Shown here in pieces: positions 1-15,300 of a stretch of 64,000 bases of DNA. The translations under genes and the position numbers were made by a program. A model generated the notes under the pieces. It saw only the letters and a program-made list of their open reading frames with translations, did no database searches and was not told the DNA's origin. Source of the DNA: Mytilus galloprovincialis (taxonomy: Eukaryota; Mollusca; Bivalvia; Mytilida; Mytilidae); contig NC_134838.1 in assembly GCF_965363235.1 (NCBI RefSeq), positions 3,477,001-3,541,000 on the forward strand. Reading direction: 5' to 3'. Position 1 is the stretch's first letter. Every line of letters begins with the position of its first letter.

Positions 1-343
1 AACAATATCACTAGAGCCGATTTTTTCATTCAGGCCTTGTGGTTTAATGGTAGACTGAAAATCCGGGAATCCTGCTCAGGTGTTCAGCTTAACGAGCCTC
101 GGTAATCTGTAGAAGTTATTTATAAAACAAATCCCATCTGTACCATTCGTCCTATCCTCAGAAAGTTTTAACAAATATGTGAATAGAAGACCTGCCTAGT
201 TCGTTGCATATTACAAATTTATTTCGGTTTTCTGACTGATTTGCTACCAAAAAATGTCAACAGGAAGTTGGATTATTTTGTGTTGAGAATTTTAATTTTT
301 GACTTCTTGAATGCTGCCTATTTAATAATTTCGATTATTAGGA
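1..343 (+). other. Upstream flank / probable 5' UTR of nischarin
   Basis: There is no coding potential. An AG at 340-341 directly before the coding start could be a 3' splice site, so the 5' UTR may lie on an exon outside the window. I see no convincing core promoter motif. Confidence 0.3.
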
Positions 344-3300
344 ATGGCACAGTTCGGGAGAGATTTGGACACAGCATGTATAAGAATAATTTCATCCGAA
401 ATTGTTGACAAGCACACGGTATTAAAATGGATAAGTGATTTCTTCAAGGAAATTTATATATATGTACCCCTCCCCTTGGAAGTTCAAGACATCTGACCAC
501 CAAATTATCTGCACTTCCCACAAAAAAAAAAAAAGAAAAGAAAGAAAAGAAAGAAACTGCCTTGCATCAATAATATAAGTTATTGTGCTACAGGAATTTC
601 ACACACATCTAAAGGAAACATGCCAATTCATATATGTCAAGAAAATAGTGCTTAAAATATTCATATCTTCATTTGTAACCAGGGAAGATGATACACATTT
701 TCTTTTTAACTTTGATAGTTTATCGGACCAATGGAAAGACATGATAACAATGATAAATAATTGCTGCAAGAATTTTTAAAATCTTTGACCCTACCAACAT
801 GACCAAATTGGCAAAAGAATATGGTTAATGAATAATGAAGATGAGAATTTGTTCTCAGAATAATGCATGTTCATTAAGGAATCTGAAAAGTTTTAATGGG
901 ATTTATCTCCCTCTACTACTTGTAATTTGAACTTATATTTTCTCTATAATGAGATCTAGAGCACCGTCCCTTGATGAATCTTGCCCAGTACCAATGTCAA
1001 CCCTGGCTGCTGTGCATTAGTCATGAGAAGAATCACTATTGGAGTGATCTCATAATATGTCATGTCTGTAGTTAGTTCTGAATGGTCTCCCCTTGATGAC
1101 CTCTACATTCATTTGACATTGTTGTGATGTAAAAGTCACTCACTGCTGTGCACTGGTTATGAGGAGAAGTACTACAAAATGAGAAACTGTATTTCTGGTT
1201 CTATTTATTTTCCTATGATATTAATAAATTTTATATCATATTCTTTTAATTTTTTTTATTAAATCGACCTCAATGCTTCTTACCATAATTATATCCTACA
1301 TTGTTCATATTATCACTTTATTACGTCGTGTATTATGTTTTGTGTATTTCACTAAAAGCTTGTTTTATGATAATCATTATTCAGGCTTCCCTCTAAGGCG
1401 AGTCCATGAGTCCTGGACTTGTTCAAATCTGTCTGGACTCATCATTTTTAAAACTTGTGAGTCTGTGAATTGGATTTCTTTTACTTGGAATGTGTTAATT
1501 ATCCCACATGTTTTCAGTTGATCACCTTTAATTGTATCATGATTATCCAAGATTTCCTTTAAACCATCATAATTTGTATTTATTTTAGGAATATTTGATA
1601 GAGGTTACAGTTGGTACATATACATGGACAGTCAAACACAGATACAGTGATTTCTATGAACTCCATGAGAAGGTTTGAATACACTTAGACTCTAAAGTGA
1701 AAACATATAATATTTGACAAACTTACCTATTCAGGAAGTAAAAAATAGCCAGAAAAGTGTCCCATTTGACATGCATAAACATGTACATTGTATATATATA
1801 TATTGATGAAGTCATATAAAATTCAGAATGGAAATGGGGAATGTGCCAAAGAGACAACAACCCGACCATTGAAAAAAACAACAGCAGAAGGTCACCAACA
1901 GGTCTTCAATGTAGCGAGAAATTCCCGCACCCAGAGGCGTCCTTCAGCTGGCCCCTAAACAAATATATACTAGTTCAGTGATAATGAGCGCCATACTAAT
2001 ATGAGTGATAATGAGCGCCTATATATGTATATATATATATATATCAGTCTAAAGATTTGCACAACGGTACTGATATATATATAGGAGTCTAAATTGAAAA
2101 CTACGTTCAAACCTATGATTGCGCTGGATAAAAACCGCAATTTTTATACGTGTGCATGTAAAACAAATGTCGTTGGAAGGGTCTAAAAACAGCACAACAA
2201 TATTTTCCAAAAGACCAAAAAAGTGAAAAAGTATATTTAAACAAAACGCATTTGACTAACAGGTCGAACAACTGATGTTCTTTAACCCTGCTGACTGCCA
2301 TTGGCGATTGCCAAATAAAATTGATCACAAGATGTAACAAAATGGATCTTAATATAAATTTAATACTAAACAGAAAATTTTTTTAACTTGTGGCCACGAT
2401 GTTATGCCACAAACATACGGTGTCAATATTTTTTTAGTACACCAGATCCAGATTTCGACAATAAATATCTCTTCAGTGATGTTAGGGATCGAAACGGTAT
2501 TTGGAAGGCCATATAGAAAGTACCCTCATTTTTAGAAAAAGTATCCTCATTTTTAGATAGACTCATATATATATATATAAAGTTTTAACTGTTTCAGCTT
2601 GTTTCACAATGCAAAATAGACAAGACTTTACTTCCACCAAAGAAGTTGTTTGGAAACCAGAATGAGACTTTTATCAAGAAGAGACAAACTGAGTTAGAGA
2701 TCTATCTACAGACAGTATTATTTTACATGACACACAAAATTGCATCACCCTTGGCTGCATTTTTGGAGTTTCATAACTATGTAAGTTTCATATACCAGAT
2801 ATAAATATGTGAAAATAATATTTATGAAAATATTTTCTCTCTTAACAAACATTTTTATGTCAATGAAGGGATACTAGCATAAATATTTATTTCAATGAAT
2901 AACATATATCAGTTTTTGAAGTTATATATCGTACATTATTCTTTATCCAATATCAACTCTTGATACAAAACTTTCTCCTTTAAAATGATTGGGATAGTTA
3001 GAACAAAATAAAGTTACTATGAATTTTACTGGGTTTAGAAAGATATCTGATGAATTTGAACTTACTTGCCAGATGTGGCTTAGAATAGAAAATAAAAGAG
3101 GGCCACACAAATACTGATAATTTTACTGCACCTAATGAATTATATTGCTTGTCCTGTGTCTATGGACTTGTTAAAAATTTAAATATAGTATCTGATAAGA
3201 ATTGTCAACAAGATTCTGAAAATAATCAATGACATTGTATAAAATGAATGTGAATATTGAATGAATCTAGATTAAAATAAGCAAGTTAATTCATGTATCC

Positions 3301-6300
3301 TTTATGTAATGAACAGGAGATTCATGGCATTACACAGACAATGGCAGAAGATCTTTACAATAAAGGTAAGGTTCCCAACTAAATGTTCATTAATGTTTTT
3401 TTATAAAATATTACCTTTCTTTTCCCATGGTCTGCAAAAAGATGTGTCTTTTTATGCGACATGGTCACATTTTTCTTTGTGATTCACAATAGCAAATTCA
3501 TACGAACATTATTGAATTTCAACCAATAAAAAATGAGATCAAACAAACCATACCTGTTTAAAAAATGATAATCAAGCCATAGGGTAAAAAATAAATCAGT
3601 AAATAATTTAGAGAAATATTTATTTTGTTATTCCATTTAAAGTTATATTTTGTTATTCCATTTAAAGTGATACATGTATTTTATTATTCAATTTTAAGTT
3701 ATACATCATGACGTATTTAATTATTCAATTGTAAGTTATATTTTGTTAATAAAACTTAGTTTTTATTATGTGATTCAGTCCAAAATTATATATTGTTATC
3801 TAATCCTAAGTTATACATTATTAAATTTTAAGTTAAATATTTGTTACTTTCATTAGATTTGTTGTTCAAATTATTTTTTTTATATTTTTCTCCTAATTTA
3901 TAGTTTCTTAAAATCCACACAAGTTACATTTGTTTTCAATTGGAATTTATATTTTCTTATTGTATTTTAAGTTATATGTTGGTATTAAATCCAAAGTTAC
4001 TTTGTTATAATTAAATCCTAAGTTATATTTTATTCGTCAGGTGATGTACTGCTCCAGTTCAAGGAGGTTTATTCTGTTACGCCATTACAACTACATTGTT
4101 TGACAGAAAGACTTAAGTTACCAGAGCCTACATGTGGTAAATATTGTAATAACAGTTAATAAAGTTATCAATTAATATCACTTAAAAACAGCATTGTAGT
4201 TACTGCATATCTTTTGTCAGAATTACCTGTATACATGGTATATAGATTTCTGTTTGTCAATAAACCCATGAAAAAGTAACTCAGTGTTCACTAGTATATA
4301 ATAGAAATTATTTTATAATATCATTGATCAACATCAAGGCATCAGTGTAACCAGACTTTTGATAACCAAATGCCAAAGTGCTTAGATAATTCTTAGATGA
4401 TTGATAATATTTGAGAAGAAAAAGTCTTACTGAAAATTTAAAACAGACAAATATAAATACTTTAATACAGACAAATATAAATACTTTAATATATCTTTTT
4501 ACATTTTAGTTCAAGGTATGTTTTTATAAATGCTAGTTTGATTAGAACACTGCTTTGACACTCTAACCCTTACTTTCATTTAATCAGATTTTTTGTATTG
4601 TGTGTGTTTTCTTCTGTCAATTAAATCACTTTTCAGAATTTTTAATAGTAAATATTTTGAGTGTGTGGAATTAAATAAAATTATTACTAAAGAAATTAAT
4701 AGGTACATTTCCTTGAAAAAATACTTTTAAATACTGCAAGTTAAAATGAGATTTCTTGCCCTGGGCTGAAGTTGTTAATGTGAGTTATTAAAATCACTTG
4801 TAGCTGTGTGGTTCAATCTCAACATGCTCAAGATAATTTTATTTAGGATGATACAAACTTCAATTAAATCTTCCAATGGTTATATACATTAAAAATGTAT
4901 TTATCAACTGACACATCAACTTGATTACTGTTACTAAAATCAGGAAAAGGAGGTCTAATAAAAAAAAATCACACACCAGGTGAAATATATATATATACTT
5001 TTTGCCATCATGATCATTTAATCCTTTCAAGTACATCTGACAATAGCTTATTTGCCTCAACCAGTGTTATAGAATTCTTTAAGACAGTTGACCATCAAGT
5101 TCTGGACATTTCAACTAGAAACTGGTTACACACATTCATTATGGTATCATATGCCAATAAGGGATTTGACACTGATTTTATGGTTCAATGAACATAAGGC
5201 AACTGGGCAAGACACGCTTAATTAATGTTTTATTTCACCCAGGAATCCTTCCTTCCAAACACAAGCACACTTCACCCCCATTAAACCATGTGGTTTCTAA
5301 GTGAATTATCAGTAATATCACTATGGATTCATGTATATTTTGAGGAAAGCAATTTTTGTTAATATTTGAATAACATGTTTTTTCCCCAAAGTCTGCATAC
5401 AAGCATATAAAAAAAGTTTACTAAGTTGAATATTTGATTTGTGGTTAACCATCAAATCCATGGAAAATTGGTATAATGCACCACAAATATTGATTATCAC
5501 AAATCTACAGTAATTGATCATATTAAATATATGGTAGGAGATTTTAAGGCTTATAGTTGTGACAGATCTATTGCAAAATTGTCATATACAGAAAAAGATT
5601 ACCTGTAACAATTAATCAAGCTAACTTCAGTGAATTAAAAGATATCTTTCTTAAAACCAAATACAGCGGATTAAATACTTTAAAACGCTGCCGAATAACT
5701 CTGACTAAAACAGAATCGGCCTATCACAAATTGGACTGTAACCAACATATAGGTACATGAAGTATAATCAATATATATACTAAAATTAAATTACAAAAAT
5801 ATAGGATCATGACAAAACAGACAGAAGTATTAAATACACAAAAATAAAAACATATAAATATAATTCCAAATAGCAAATATATGTTACAAATAAATTACAA
5901 ATCATCATTTTTTCTTTTCTTTTTATATATATCTTTCTTCTCAATAACCATTTGGACAAGGTATAGTGTATACATATCTGGTGAACGTAAATTTTATATT
6001 ACACACTTCTAAAATTTAAAAATAAATTATTTAATTAATTGTAAAGTCATAATTAATTTCAAATTAAGTACGGATAATAAATTTCCAATAAAGAAAACAA
6101 CATCAAACATCATACTTATATTCTTCTAGTAGTCTGAGTTTGTTATACATGTAGTCAGTTTTGGGAGGCCGATTATGTTTTAGGCCAAGTTTGATATAGT
6201 CTGATTTTGTTATAGGCCAAGATATCATGGATTCCTTTAAAACACCTAAAGTTTAAAAAATAAAATTAATTAAGATGAAAATCAATATCAATAGCTTGAA

Positions 6301-9300
6301 ATTTAAGTTTATTTTGAAGCAGTTAGTATCTTTTTTAAAGAAAAAATGAATTACGGTATCTGAATTGATGTTCAATGTTCAATTAATGTTTCTTTTGTGA
6401 CTATGACCAGTATTCATTTATATTTACAGGTTTATGAATTGTCTTTAGGATTTCGTTTATTTTATTTGATAGATGGCTTTAGTTTTATGTATTGAACTAC
6501 AAAAAATGTTTTAAAAAAAAATTAGTATTTGTAATAAAAAAGATATATATTTGTAATTAAAAAATGAATATAATGCAATAAAAAAATGAATATTTGCAAT
6601 AGAATAAAAGAAAATTTGTATTTATACCATATGTTTTACAGATAGTGGAGACACAAAGAAAGACATAGGGCATATTTTGGATTTTATAACCAGAGTGAAA
6701 TGTTTACATGTAAGTATAGTAGTATTACCATTGAAACATGTAACTGTGCCATATTTAGAACATTGTTAAGTTTTTCTACTGTATGGAATCAACTTTGTTA
6801 TGATATTATAGTTCTTGTCCCTAAATTACATTTTACACCTTTTTTCAATTTGTTATTTGTCATTTTATGCTGTTTTTCATTTTTAGCTCACCTGGCCTAA
6901 AAGGCCATGTGAGCTTTTCTCATCACTTGGCGTCTGTCGTCGTCGACGTCGTCGTCGTCGTCGTCTGTCGTCGTTAACAATTTTTCAAACATCTTCTCCT
7001 CTGAAACTACTGAATGGATTTGAATGAAACTTTAACTGATTGTTCCTTAGATTATCCTGCACAAAGTGTGTGCTTCGATTTTTGATCCGTCAAAAAACAT
7101 GGCCGCCGTTACTTAAAATAGAACATAGGGGTCAAATGCAGTTTTTGGCTTATATCTCAAAAACGGAAGCATTTAGAGCAAATCTGACATGGGGTAAAAA
7201 TGTTCATTAGGTCAAGATCTATCAGCCCAGAAATTTTCAGATGAATCAAACAAACCATTGTTGGGTTGCTGCCACTTAATTGGTAATTTTAAGGAAATTT
7301 TGCAGTTTTTGGTCATTATCTTGAATATTATTATAGATGAAGATAAACTGTAAACAGCAAAAATGATCAGCAAAGTAAGATCTACAAATAGGTTAATATG
7401 ACCAAAATTGTCAATTGACCCCTTAAGGGGTAAATGTCCTTTAATGACAATTTTTCACAATTTGTTCATCATATTTGCTAACTTTAAAAAATCTTCTCCT
7501 CTGAAACTACTGAATGGATTTGGATGAAACTTAGCATGATAGTTCCTTAGATTATCCTGCACAAAGTGTGTGCTTAGATTTTTGATCCGTCAAAAAACAT
7601 GGCCGCCGTTACTTAAAATAGAACATAGGGGTCAAATGCAGTTTTTGGCTTATATCTCAAAAACGGAAGCATTTAGAGCAAATCTGACATGGGGTAAAAA
7701 TGTTCATTAGGTCAAGATCTATCAGCCCAGAAATTTTCAGATGAATCAAACAAACCATTGTTGGGTTGCTGCCACTTAATTGGTAATTTTAAGGAAATTT
7801 TGCAGTTTTTGGTCATTATCTTGAATATTATTATAGATGAAGATAAACTGTAAACAGCAAAAATGATCAGCAAAGTAAGATCTACAAATAGGTTAATATG
7901 ACCAAAATTGTCAATTGACCCCTTAAGGGGTAAATGTCCTTTAATGACAATTTTTCACAATTTGTTCATCATATTTGCTAACTTTAAAAAATCTTCTCCT
8001 CTGAAACTACTGAATGGATTTGGATGAAACTTAGCATGATAGTTCCTTAGATTATCCTGCACAAAGTGTGTGCTTAGATTTTTGATCCGTCAAAAAACAT
8101 GGCCGCCCTTACTTTAAATAGAACATAGGGGTCAAATGCAGTTTTTGGCTTATATCTCAAAAACGAAAGCATTTAGAGCAAATCTGACATGGGGTAAAAA
8201 TGTTCATTAGGTCAAGATCTATCAGCCCTGAAATTTTCAGACGAATCAAACAAACCATTGTTGGGTTGCTGCCACTTAATTGGTAATTTTAAGGAAATTT
8301 TGCAGTTTTTGGTCATTATCTTGAATATCATTATAGATAAAGATAAACTGTAAATAGCAAAAATGATCAGCAAAGTAAGATCTACAAATAGGTTAATATG
8401 ACCAAAATTGTCAATTGACCCCTTAAGGGGTAAATGTCCTTTAATGACAATTTTTCACAATTTGTTCATCATATTTGCTAACTTTAAAAAATCTTCTCCT
8501 CTGAAACTACTGAATGGATTTGGATGAAACTTAGCATGATAGTTCCTTAGATTATCCTGCACAAAGTGTGTGCTTCGATTTTTGATCCGTCAAAAAACAT
8601 GGCCGCCCTTACTTTAAATAGAACATAGGGGTCAAATGCAGTTTTTGGCTTATATCTCAAAAACGGAAGCATTTAGAGCAAATCTGACATGGGGTAAAAA
8701 TGTTCATTAGGTCAAGATCTATCAGCCCTGAAATTTTCAGACGAATCAAACAAACCATTGTTGGGTTGCTGCCACTTAATTGGTAATTTTAAGGAAATTT
8801 TGCAGTTTTTGGTCATTATCTTGAATATCATTATAGATAAAGATAAACTGTAAACAGCAAAAATGATCAGCAAAGTAAGATCTACAAATAAGTTAAATAT
8901 GACCAAAATTGTCAATTGACCCCTTAAGGGGTTATTGTCCTTTAATGACAATTTTTTCACAATTTATTCATCATATGTGAACAACGTTAAATTTTCGTGG
9001 TCAAGTCTATATCTCAGATACTATAAGCAATAAGTCTAGTAGATTTGGTGTATAGAAGAACTGTAAAGTGTACATGTCCAACTGGCAGGTGTCATCTCAC
9101 CTTGACCTCATTTTCATGGTTCAGTGGTTATAGTTAAGTTTTTGTGTTTTGGTCTGTTTTTCTTATACTATATGCAATAGGTCTACTAAAATTGGTGTAT
9201 AGAATGATTGAAAGGTGTACATGTCTAGCTGACAGGTGTCATCTAACCTTGACCTCATTTTCATAATTCAGTGGTCAAAGTTAACTTTTTTAGTTTTGGT

Positions 9301-12300
9301 CTATTTTTTTAATACTTTATGCATTAGGTCAACTATATTTGGTGTATGAAAATATTTTATGATCTATATGTCGGTTACACAGGTTTTATTTGAACTTGAC
9401 CTCATTTTCACAGTCCATTGCTAAGTTTTAAGTGTTTGTGTTTTGGTCTCATTTTCTTTATTTATAAACAGTAAGTCATATATATTTGTAATATTGAAGA
9501 ATTGTTAGCTGTACATGTTTGCCTGGCATGGTTCAATATGTTCAATAAGGCATTGTTTACCAGCTGAGCGATTCAGGCTCTTGAGAGCCTCTTGTTGCTT
9601 ATTATCTTGAAAACTGTAATGTATAGGTAAAACAGTGTTCAGAAAAAAATATCAGCAAGATAAAAGTGTCAGGTGAGCAATACTCTTGAAAATTTGGCAA
9701 TGCAATTTTCATAGTCATAAGTCTTCTCTTAATTAGACCAGATACATGACCATATTATTTTGTGCATATAAAAAAGTTGAATGAATGGGAAACTTAATAT
9801 CAAATGATGCATTCATATCTGATTCAGATTTTTTAGGGGAATGATGTTATGAAAATTTTGCATTTTAAACAGTTCATCATATTGATATTGTTTTTATTTA
9901 GGTGAAAGGTCAACAACAACCAGTAGGAAGCAGTAATATACTAATGGCAAAGTTAAAGTTTGATTTGACTCTGTACAAATCATTGGAATGTGTAGAAGTA
10001 TGGATAAGGATTTTATTTATTTCTGCAATAGTTACAGCGATTTCTTGTATATACAAGACAAATAGATTTTTTTCTTATTTTTTATTCATGAATACTTTTT
10101 TTGATTCAAGTGGTAAATTACATTTTGAACAGATACTACATGCTTATACCACAGCAAAGAGGGTAAAATAGAGATAATTTTTTCATATACCCCATCTGAG
10201 ATGAAATATAAACGAAATGTATCTGATTTAAGAATAATACATGCAAAATAATCTTACTTTCAACCAGTAAAAATCCGGACACTTATACAAAGTGTAACTG
10301 CATGGTGGGAAAATGAATTCAGGTCACAAATAACACCAGTAACAATAATAACATTATTATGATGATGTATTTATTAGCGGCGTAATTCTACATCATGTAT
10401 ATTATACCATTCAACAGTCATTTTAAAGAATTGTAATTTTCCTTTATTAGCATCATAATTGAGTGTCATTTATACTACACCAGACCACAACGGTATTATA
10501 GTTATACCCCAGTTATAATAATATAAATTATATACTGTATGTGTTATACTTTATAACTTTGATATTTTCCAGTTAGAGCATTGTGATCCATTATTGATAT
10601 CTGGTTTAGAGACTAACAAGCAGTCAATAGAACATCTGTTTATACATTATTCTTTAAATTCAATAAGGGTAAGTTTGTCATTGAAGTGAAGAAGAAGTAA
10701 TTTTTGTTATGCTTTTATTATTGAGTGTTTACATATGTTTCAATATAAATGTCTTCATAATTTCATATAATGTGTCATTCTAAATAGATCATTGTTATCA
10801 GATGTTTTTGCTGCTTTTAAATATTTCTAACATCTTATTGATAGTTAGATTAGAAATCAGAACCTATTTAATGTTATTTTCCTTAACTCTTTACCGTTCC
10901 TATGACCCGAATTCGGGTCATAAGCACTTTTTTGCGTAAAATTTGGATTCAAACCTTAAGTTCTTTGCCATTTGGCTATCAACAGATTTCACCAAGGGCT
11001 TAAATGAAACCTGTGAGTTTTCGCTACACGTTAAAATGGCAGTTGTGTATTTTGGGGTAGATCTTTGTGGTTGAATAAAGCAATTAAACTATCATCGTTT
11101 TAAAAAAAATCAGCTAAAATTTAATAGAAAAAAATTTAAAATTATGTTAATCTCGAATTATGAAAATATTGTGTTTGGTTGCTATAAACCGCAAAAATCG
11201 GTCCGTTATGGATCTTTTTCTTTCAGGTTTGTGTAAAGTTTAATAAAATGAAGGTTCATTGAGTTATTTTTTTTATTAATTTCTACGAAAAACGAATACA
11301 AACAGTGAACATTGTCAACATGTCAGTAATTTTCAGCAACTATTTCTTAGAATTTCTGTGGTTCCAGAGGCCAAATAGTATAAATAAAATGCATTTCTTA
11401 CTACTTGTGTTACTTGTTTTTGAATTAAAATCATAAAATTTTACAGACGATCCCACATTGTGTGTTCTTTTAAAGATGTAAAAAAAATAAAGTTTTTACG
11501 TCTTTCTGAATATCTTGTTATAATCTAATATTTGTATGTGAAAGGTCAACATAAAAATAAATATTACAAATAACATTGAAAATAAGTATGAATTTAATCA
11601 ATTTTAACCATCTGGTTCCGTAGCTGAGGGGATGCATCTGAGGCTAGTAATCAAGCAATCCGGGTTCGCATCCCGCAAGGATGAATGTACGGTTAAAAAA
11701 AAACAATACCAATATTAAATAACTTGACTTGACTTTAATTCTAATTTCAAATTGAAAATGCTTTTTTCCTTGTGACAAAGTTAATTGTCTGTCTTTTGTT
11801 TATAGTCGTTTATATAATAATAGAGACATACATGTTAAGATAATCTATTACAAATCGATAACTATGGGATTCTGAAGCGGCAAGACTTTTGTTTTTCTGT
11901 CTTTTAAATGCTTGTAGGGATAAGAGTGTGGATGCACTTCAGTTGCACAGTTTAGCTACTTTTTTTACCCAGAAAGCTCGAAAATAGCAATTTTGACCCA
12001 AATCACCCACATAGCATGTTTGACTATAAAAATTGCTGTTTCTCACATAAATAGACCACGCAGGGTTCTTTTTCTTAGAGATGTTATTTCTAACATTGTA
12101 TTTGAATGCTCTGTTGATACTATTTCCATTAATAAATTTCTAAAAAGGACATTTTGTATCGACATTTTACAAATTTCTGAGTATTTTGTTGTTGTCACGT
12201 GACATTGGACTGATTATCACTTGATCAAAGATGAAATATATTTTTTACAAACCTGTCATTAATATTACTGAAAAACTATTTTTTATAAAAAGTCTTAGTT

Positions 12301-15300
12301 GATAAGTCTACTAACAGTAATAAGAAAGTTATGATTGATTGAAATTTGATCGTTCCTCAGCGGCAAAAATAGTGCTATTTTTGCCAAATGGTAAAGAGTT
12401 TTAAAATATGAAAGGTCTGTTAGAAAAAAACTGAGTGTTATGACTTTTGACATAAGCATTTTCCAACACTCAGTTGTTAATGTATGTACACTATTGCAAT
12501 ATTGTATCACATTTATGTAAAGTAGTTGACTGTTTTGTTGATTGTTAAAGTAGTTGACTGTTTTGTTGATTGTAAAAGTAGTTGACTGTTTTGTTGATTG
12601 TTAAAGTAGTTGACTGTTTTGCTGATTGTTGAAGTAGTTGACTGTTTTGTTGATTGTTGAAATAGTTGACTGTTTTGTTGATTGTAGGATATAATGTTAC
12701 AAGATATTCCCCATTGGAAAGCCGAGGATGGTACTATGGTTGTATCACATTGGGAGAATTTGATAGAAGTGGATTTTAGTCACAACTCTATATTACACAT
12801 AGATGATAGTGTGGTACGTTTTATACAGTAGTTTTCAAGATTTCCAAAATACATTAATTACCAGTATGCTTATGATGTAAAAGAGAGCTTGAAGTTCCAA
12901 AAACAAAACCAAAAGATTGCATTAGATACTGTATTTTACTTTGTTATTTTTTTTTATATAATAATTTTTGTTAACAGCTGTATAGTTTATATAAAAAACT
13001 GTACTTACCTGTCTGAAAAACATTTGCACTTATCCCTTGGTAACCCCTCACAATCGCTAACTTTGGAATAATCTCCCTTAAACGTTCTCCCTAATAGAAG
13101 TTCACCTTACCTTTAGCGGACAAAACTAGTTGATTTTATATATTTCAGACTAGCATTTTTATACGACCGCAAAAATTTAAAAAAATTTTGGAGTATATTT
13201 GTATCACGTCGTCGTCGTCGTCCGAAGACGGATTGTTTCCGGATAATAACTTTCAATGTTTATTACCACAAAAGGAAGCTTGTGATTGATTTTGGGGGTT
13301 ATGGTCCCAAAGGTTTAGGAATTAGGGGCCCAAAGGGGCCAAAAACAGCATTTATAAAATTGAGAATGGAAATGAGGAATGTGCCAAAGAGACAACAACC
13401 CGACCATAGAAAAAAACAACAGCAGAAGGTCACCAACAGGTCTTCAATGTCATACCATAAATAGAAGGTTGGGATTTATTTTAAGGGGGTATTGGGCAAA
13501 TAGTCTAGGAATTAAGGGCCAAAACAAGCATTTTTCTAGTTTCAAGACAGTAATTTGTGTGTAACTGTATGGATCTCTCTGACATTGTACCACAAGTTTA
13601 CACATAACGCAGTGAAGGCTGCATGGATCTCTATAATTTTTTACAAGAAGGTTCAATACCCCTAAAAGAAGGTTGGGATTGATTTTGGGGGTACTGTCCC
13701 AATAGTTTAGGAATTAGGGGCCAAAAAGGGGGCATAAAATAATCACTTTTGTAGTTTTCAAACAATAACTTATGTTTAAGTGTATGAATCTCTCTGAAAT
13801 TAAACCACAAGTTTCCATACCATAAAGGGATGGTTAGTATTGACTTTGAGGGGTTATGGCTCAAAAAGTTTCAGAATTAGGGGCAAAAAAGGGGAAAAAC
13901 TAGGTATTTCTAGTCAATGGACAATTAAGACAATTTAAAAGCAGGGTAAGGGAGGTAATTCTAAAACGTTGGGTATGTTCAGATTAACCTCCCTTACACT
14001 ACTTGTATATTATGCATAAAGATATGTTTTTTTTTTCTTTTAAATTTCTCAAATTCCAAATTTTTGAAAAGTAGAAAGAAGAAATCTTTAATTGCACAAT
14101 ATTGCGCAATAGATTTATAAGATCTTGACATTTGTTTTGTGTCAGAAACTCATATTATGTCAAAAATTAGATCGCAATCCAAATTTAGAGCTGTACCAAG
14201 CTTGAATGTTGTGTCCATACTTGCCCCAACTGTTCAGGGTTCAAATTCTGCGGTGGTATAAAGCTGTGTCCTGCGGAGCACCTGGTCTGTTTTGATTTGA
14301 TAAAGCATGTGAATTTGGACTGATATGATATCAAGCATAACAATAGACAACTTTCGAGTTCGATGCATTTCCGTCAAAAATTTTGGTTTTACTGAACATC
14401 ATTTATGAGCTTAGGGGCATCGTTACTTCCGTTCCCATATTGAGCGAGTGGTTGGGAAATTATGATGCTATAGTGCATGAATTATTCAGCAAATTGAATC
14501 CTCATAATCAACAATCAGCACTGCTGTCATTAGGGAATAGTGATTAAGTACCGATGCATTTCCGTCAAAAATTTTGGTTTTACTGAACATCATTTATGAG
14601 CTTAGGGGCATCGTTACTTCCGTTCCCATATTGAGCGAGTGGTTGGGAAATTATGATGCTATAGTGCATGAATTATTCAGCAAATTGAATCCTCATAATC
14701 AACAATCAGCACTGCTGTCATTAGGGAATAGTGATTAAGTACCGATGCATTTCCGTCAAAAATTTTGGTTTTACTGAACATCATTTATGAGCTTAGGGGC
14801 ATCGTTACTTCCGTTCCCATATTGAGCGAGTGGTTGGGAAATTATGATGCTATAGTGCATGAATTATTCAGCAAATTGAATCCTCATAATTAACAATCAG
14901 CACTGCTGTCATTAGGGAATAGTGATTAAGTACCTACAGAGCAAAAATTATTTTCTTGTTTATCCTGTAATTGAAGTCATAAAGGCGCGCATAATTAACG
15001 AGTTCCGGTGAAGGACAAACTCGAAAGTGATCTATTGCCATTGATTGTATTTACTAACAAGTACAATGGATATACACATTATCAGAATTTTCTGTTTTAA
15101 ATTTGCAGCAATTAATACCACGTGTAGAAGTACTAGACTTGAGTTACAACAAACTGGAATCAATAGAGCATCTGAACTGGCTGAGTCAGCTGACCATACT
15201 TAATCTGTCATACAATAACATCAGTCATCTCGACTCACTACATACAAAATTAGGAAATCTCAAGAAACTCAATCTAGCTGGCAATAAACTCAGTAGTCTC

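Noticed and set aside
11612-11695. tRNA gene
   Set aside because: A and B boxes are recognisable but the acceptor stem does not pair; better explained as a tRNA-derived repeat.
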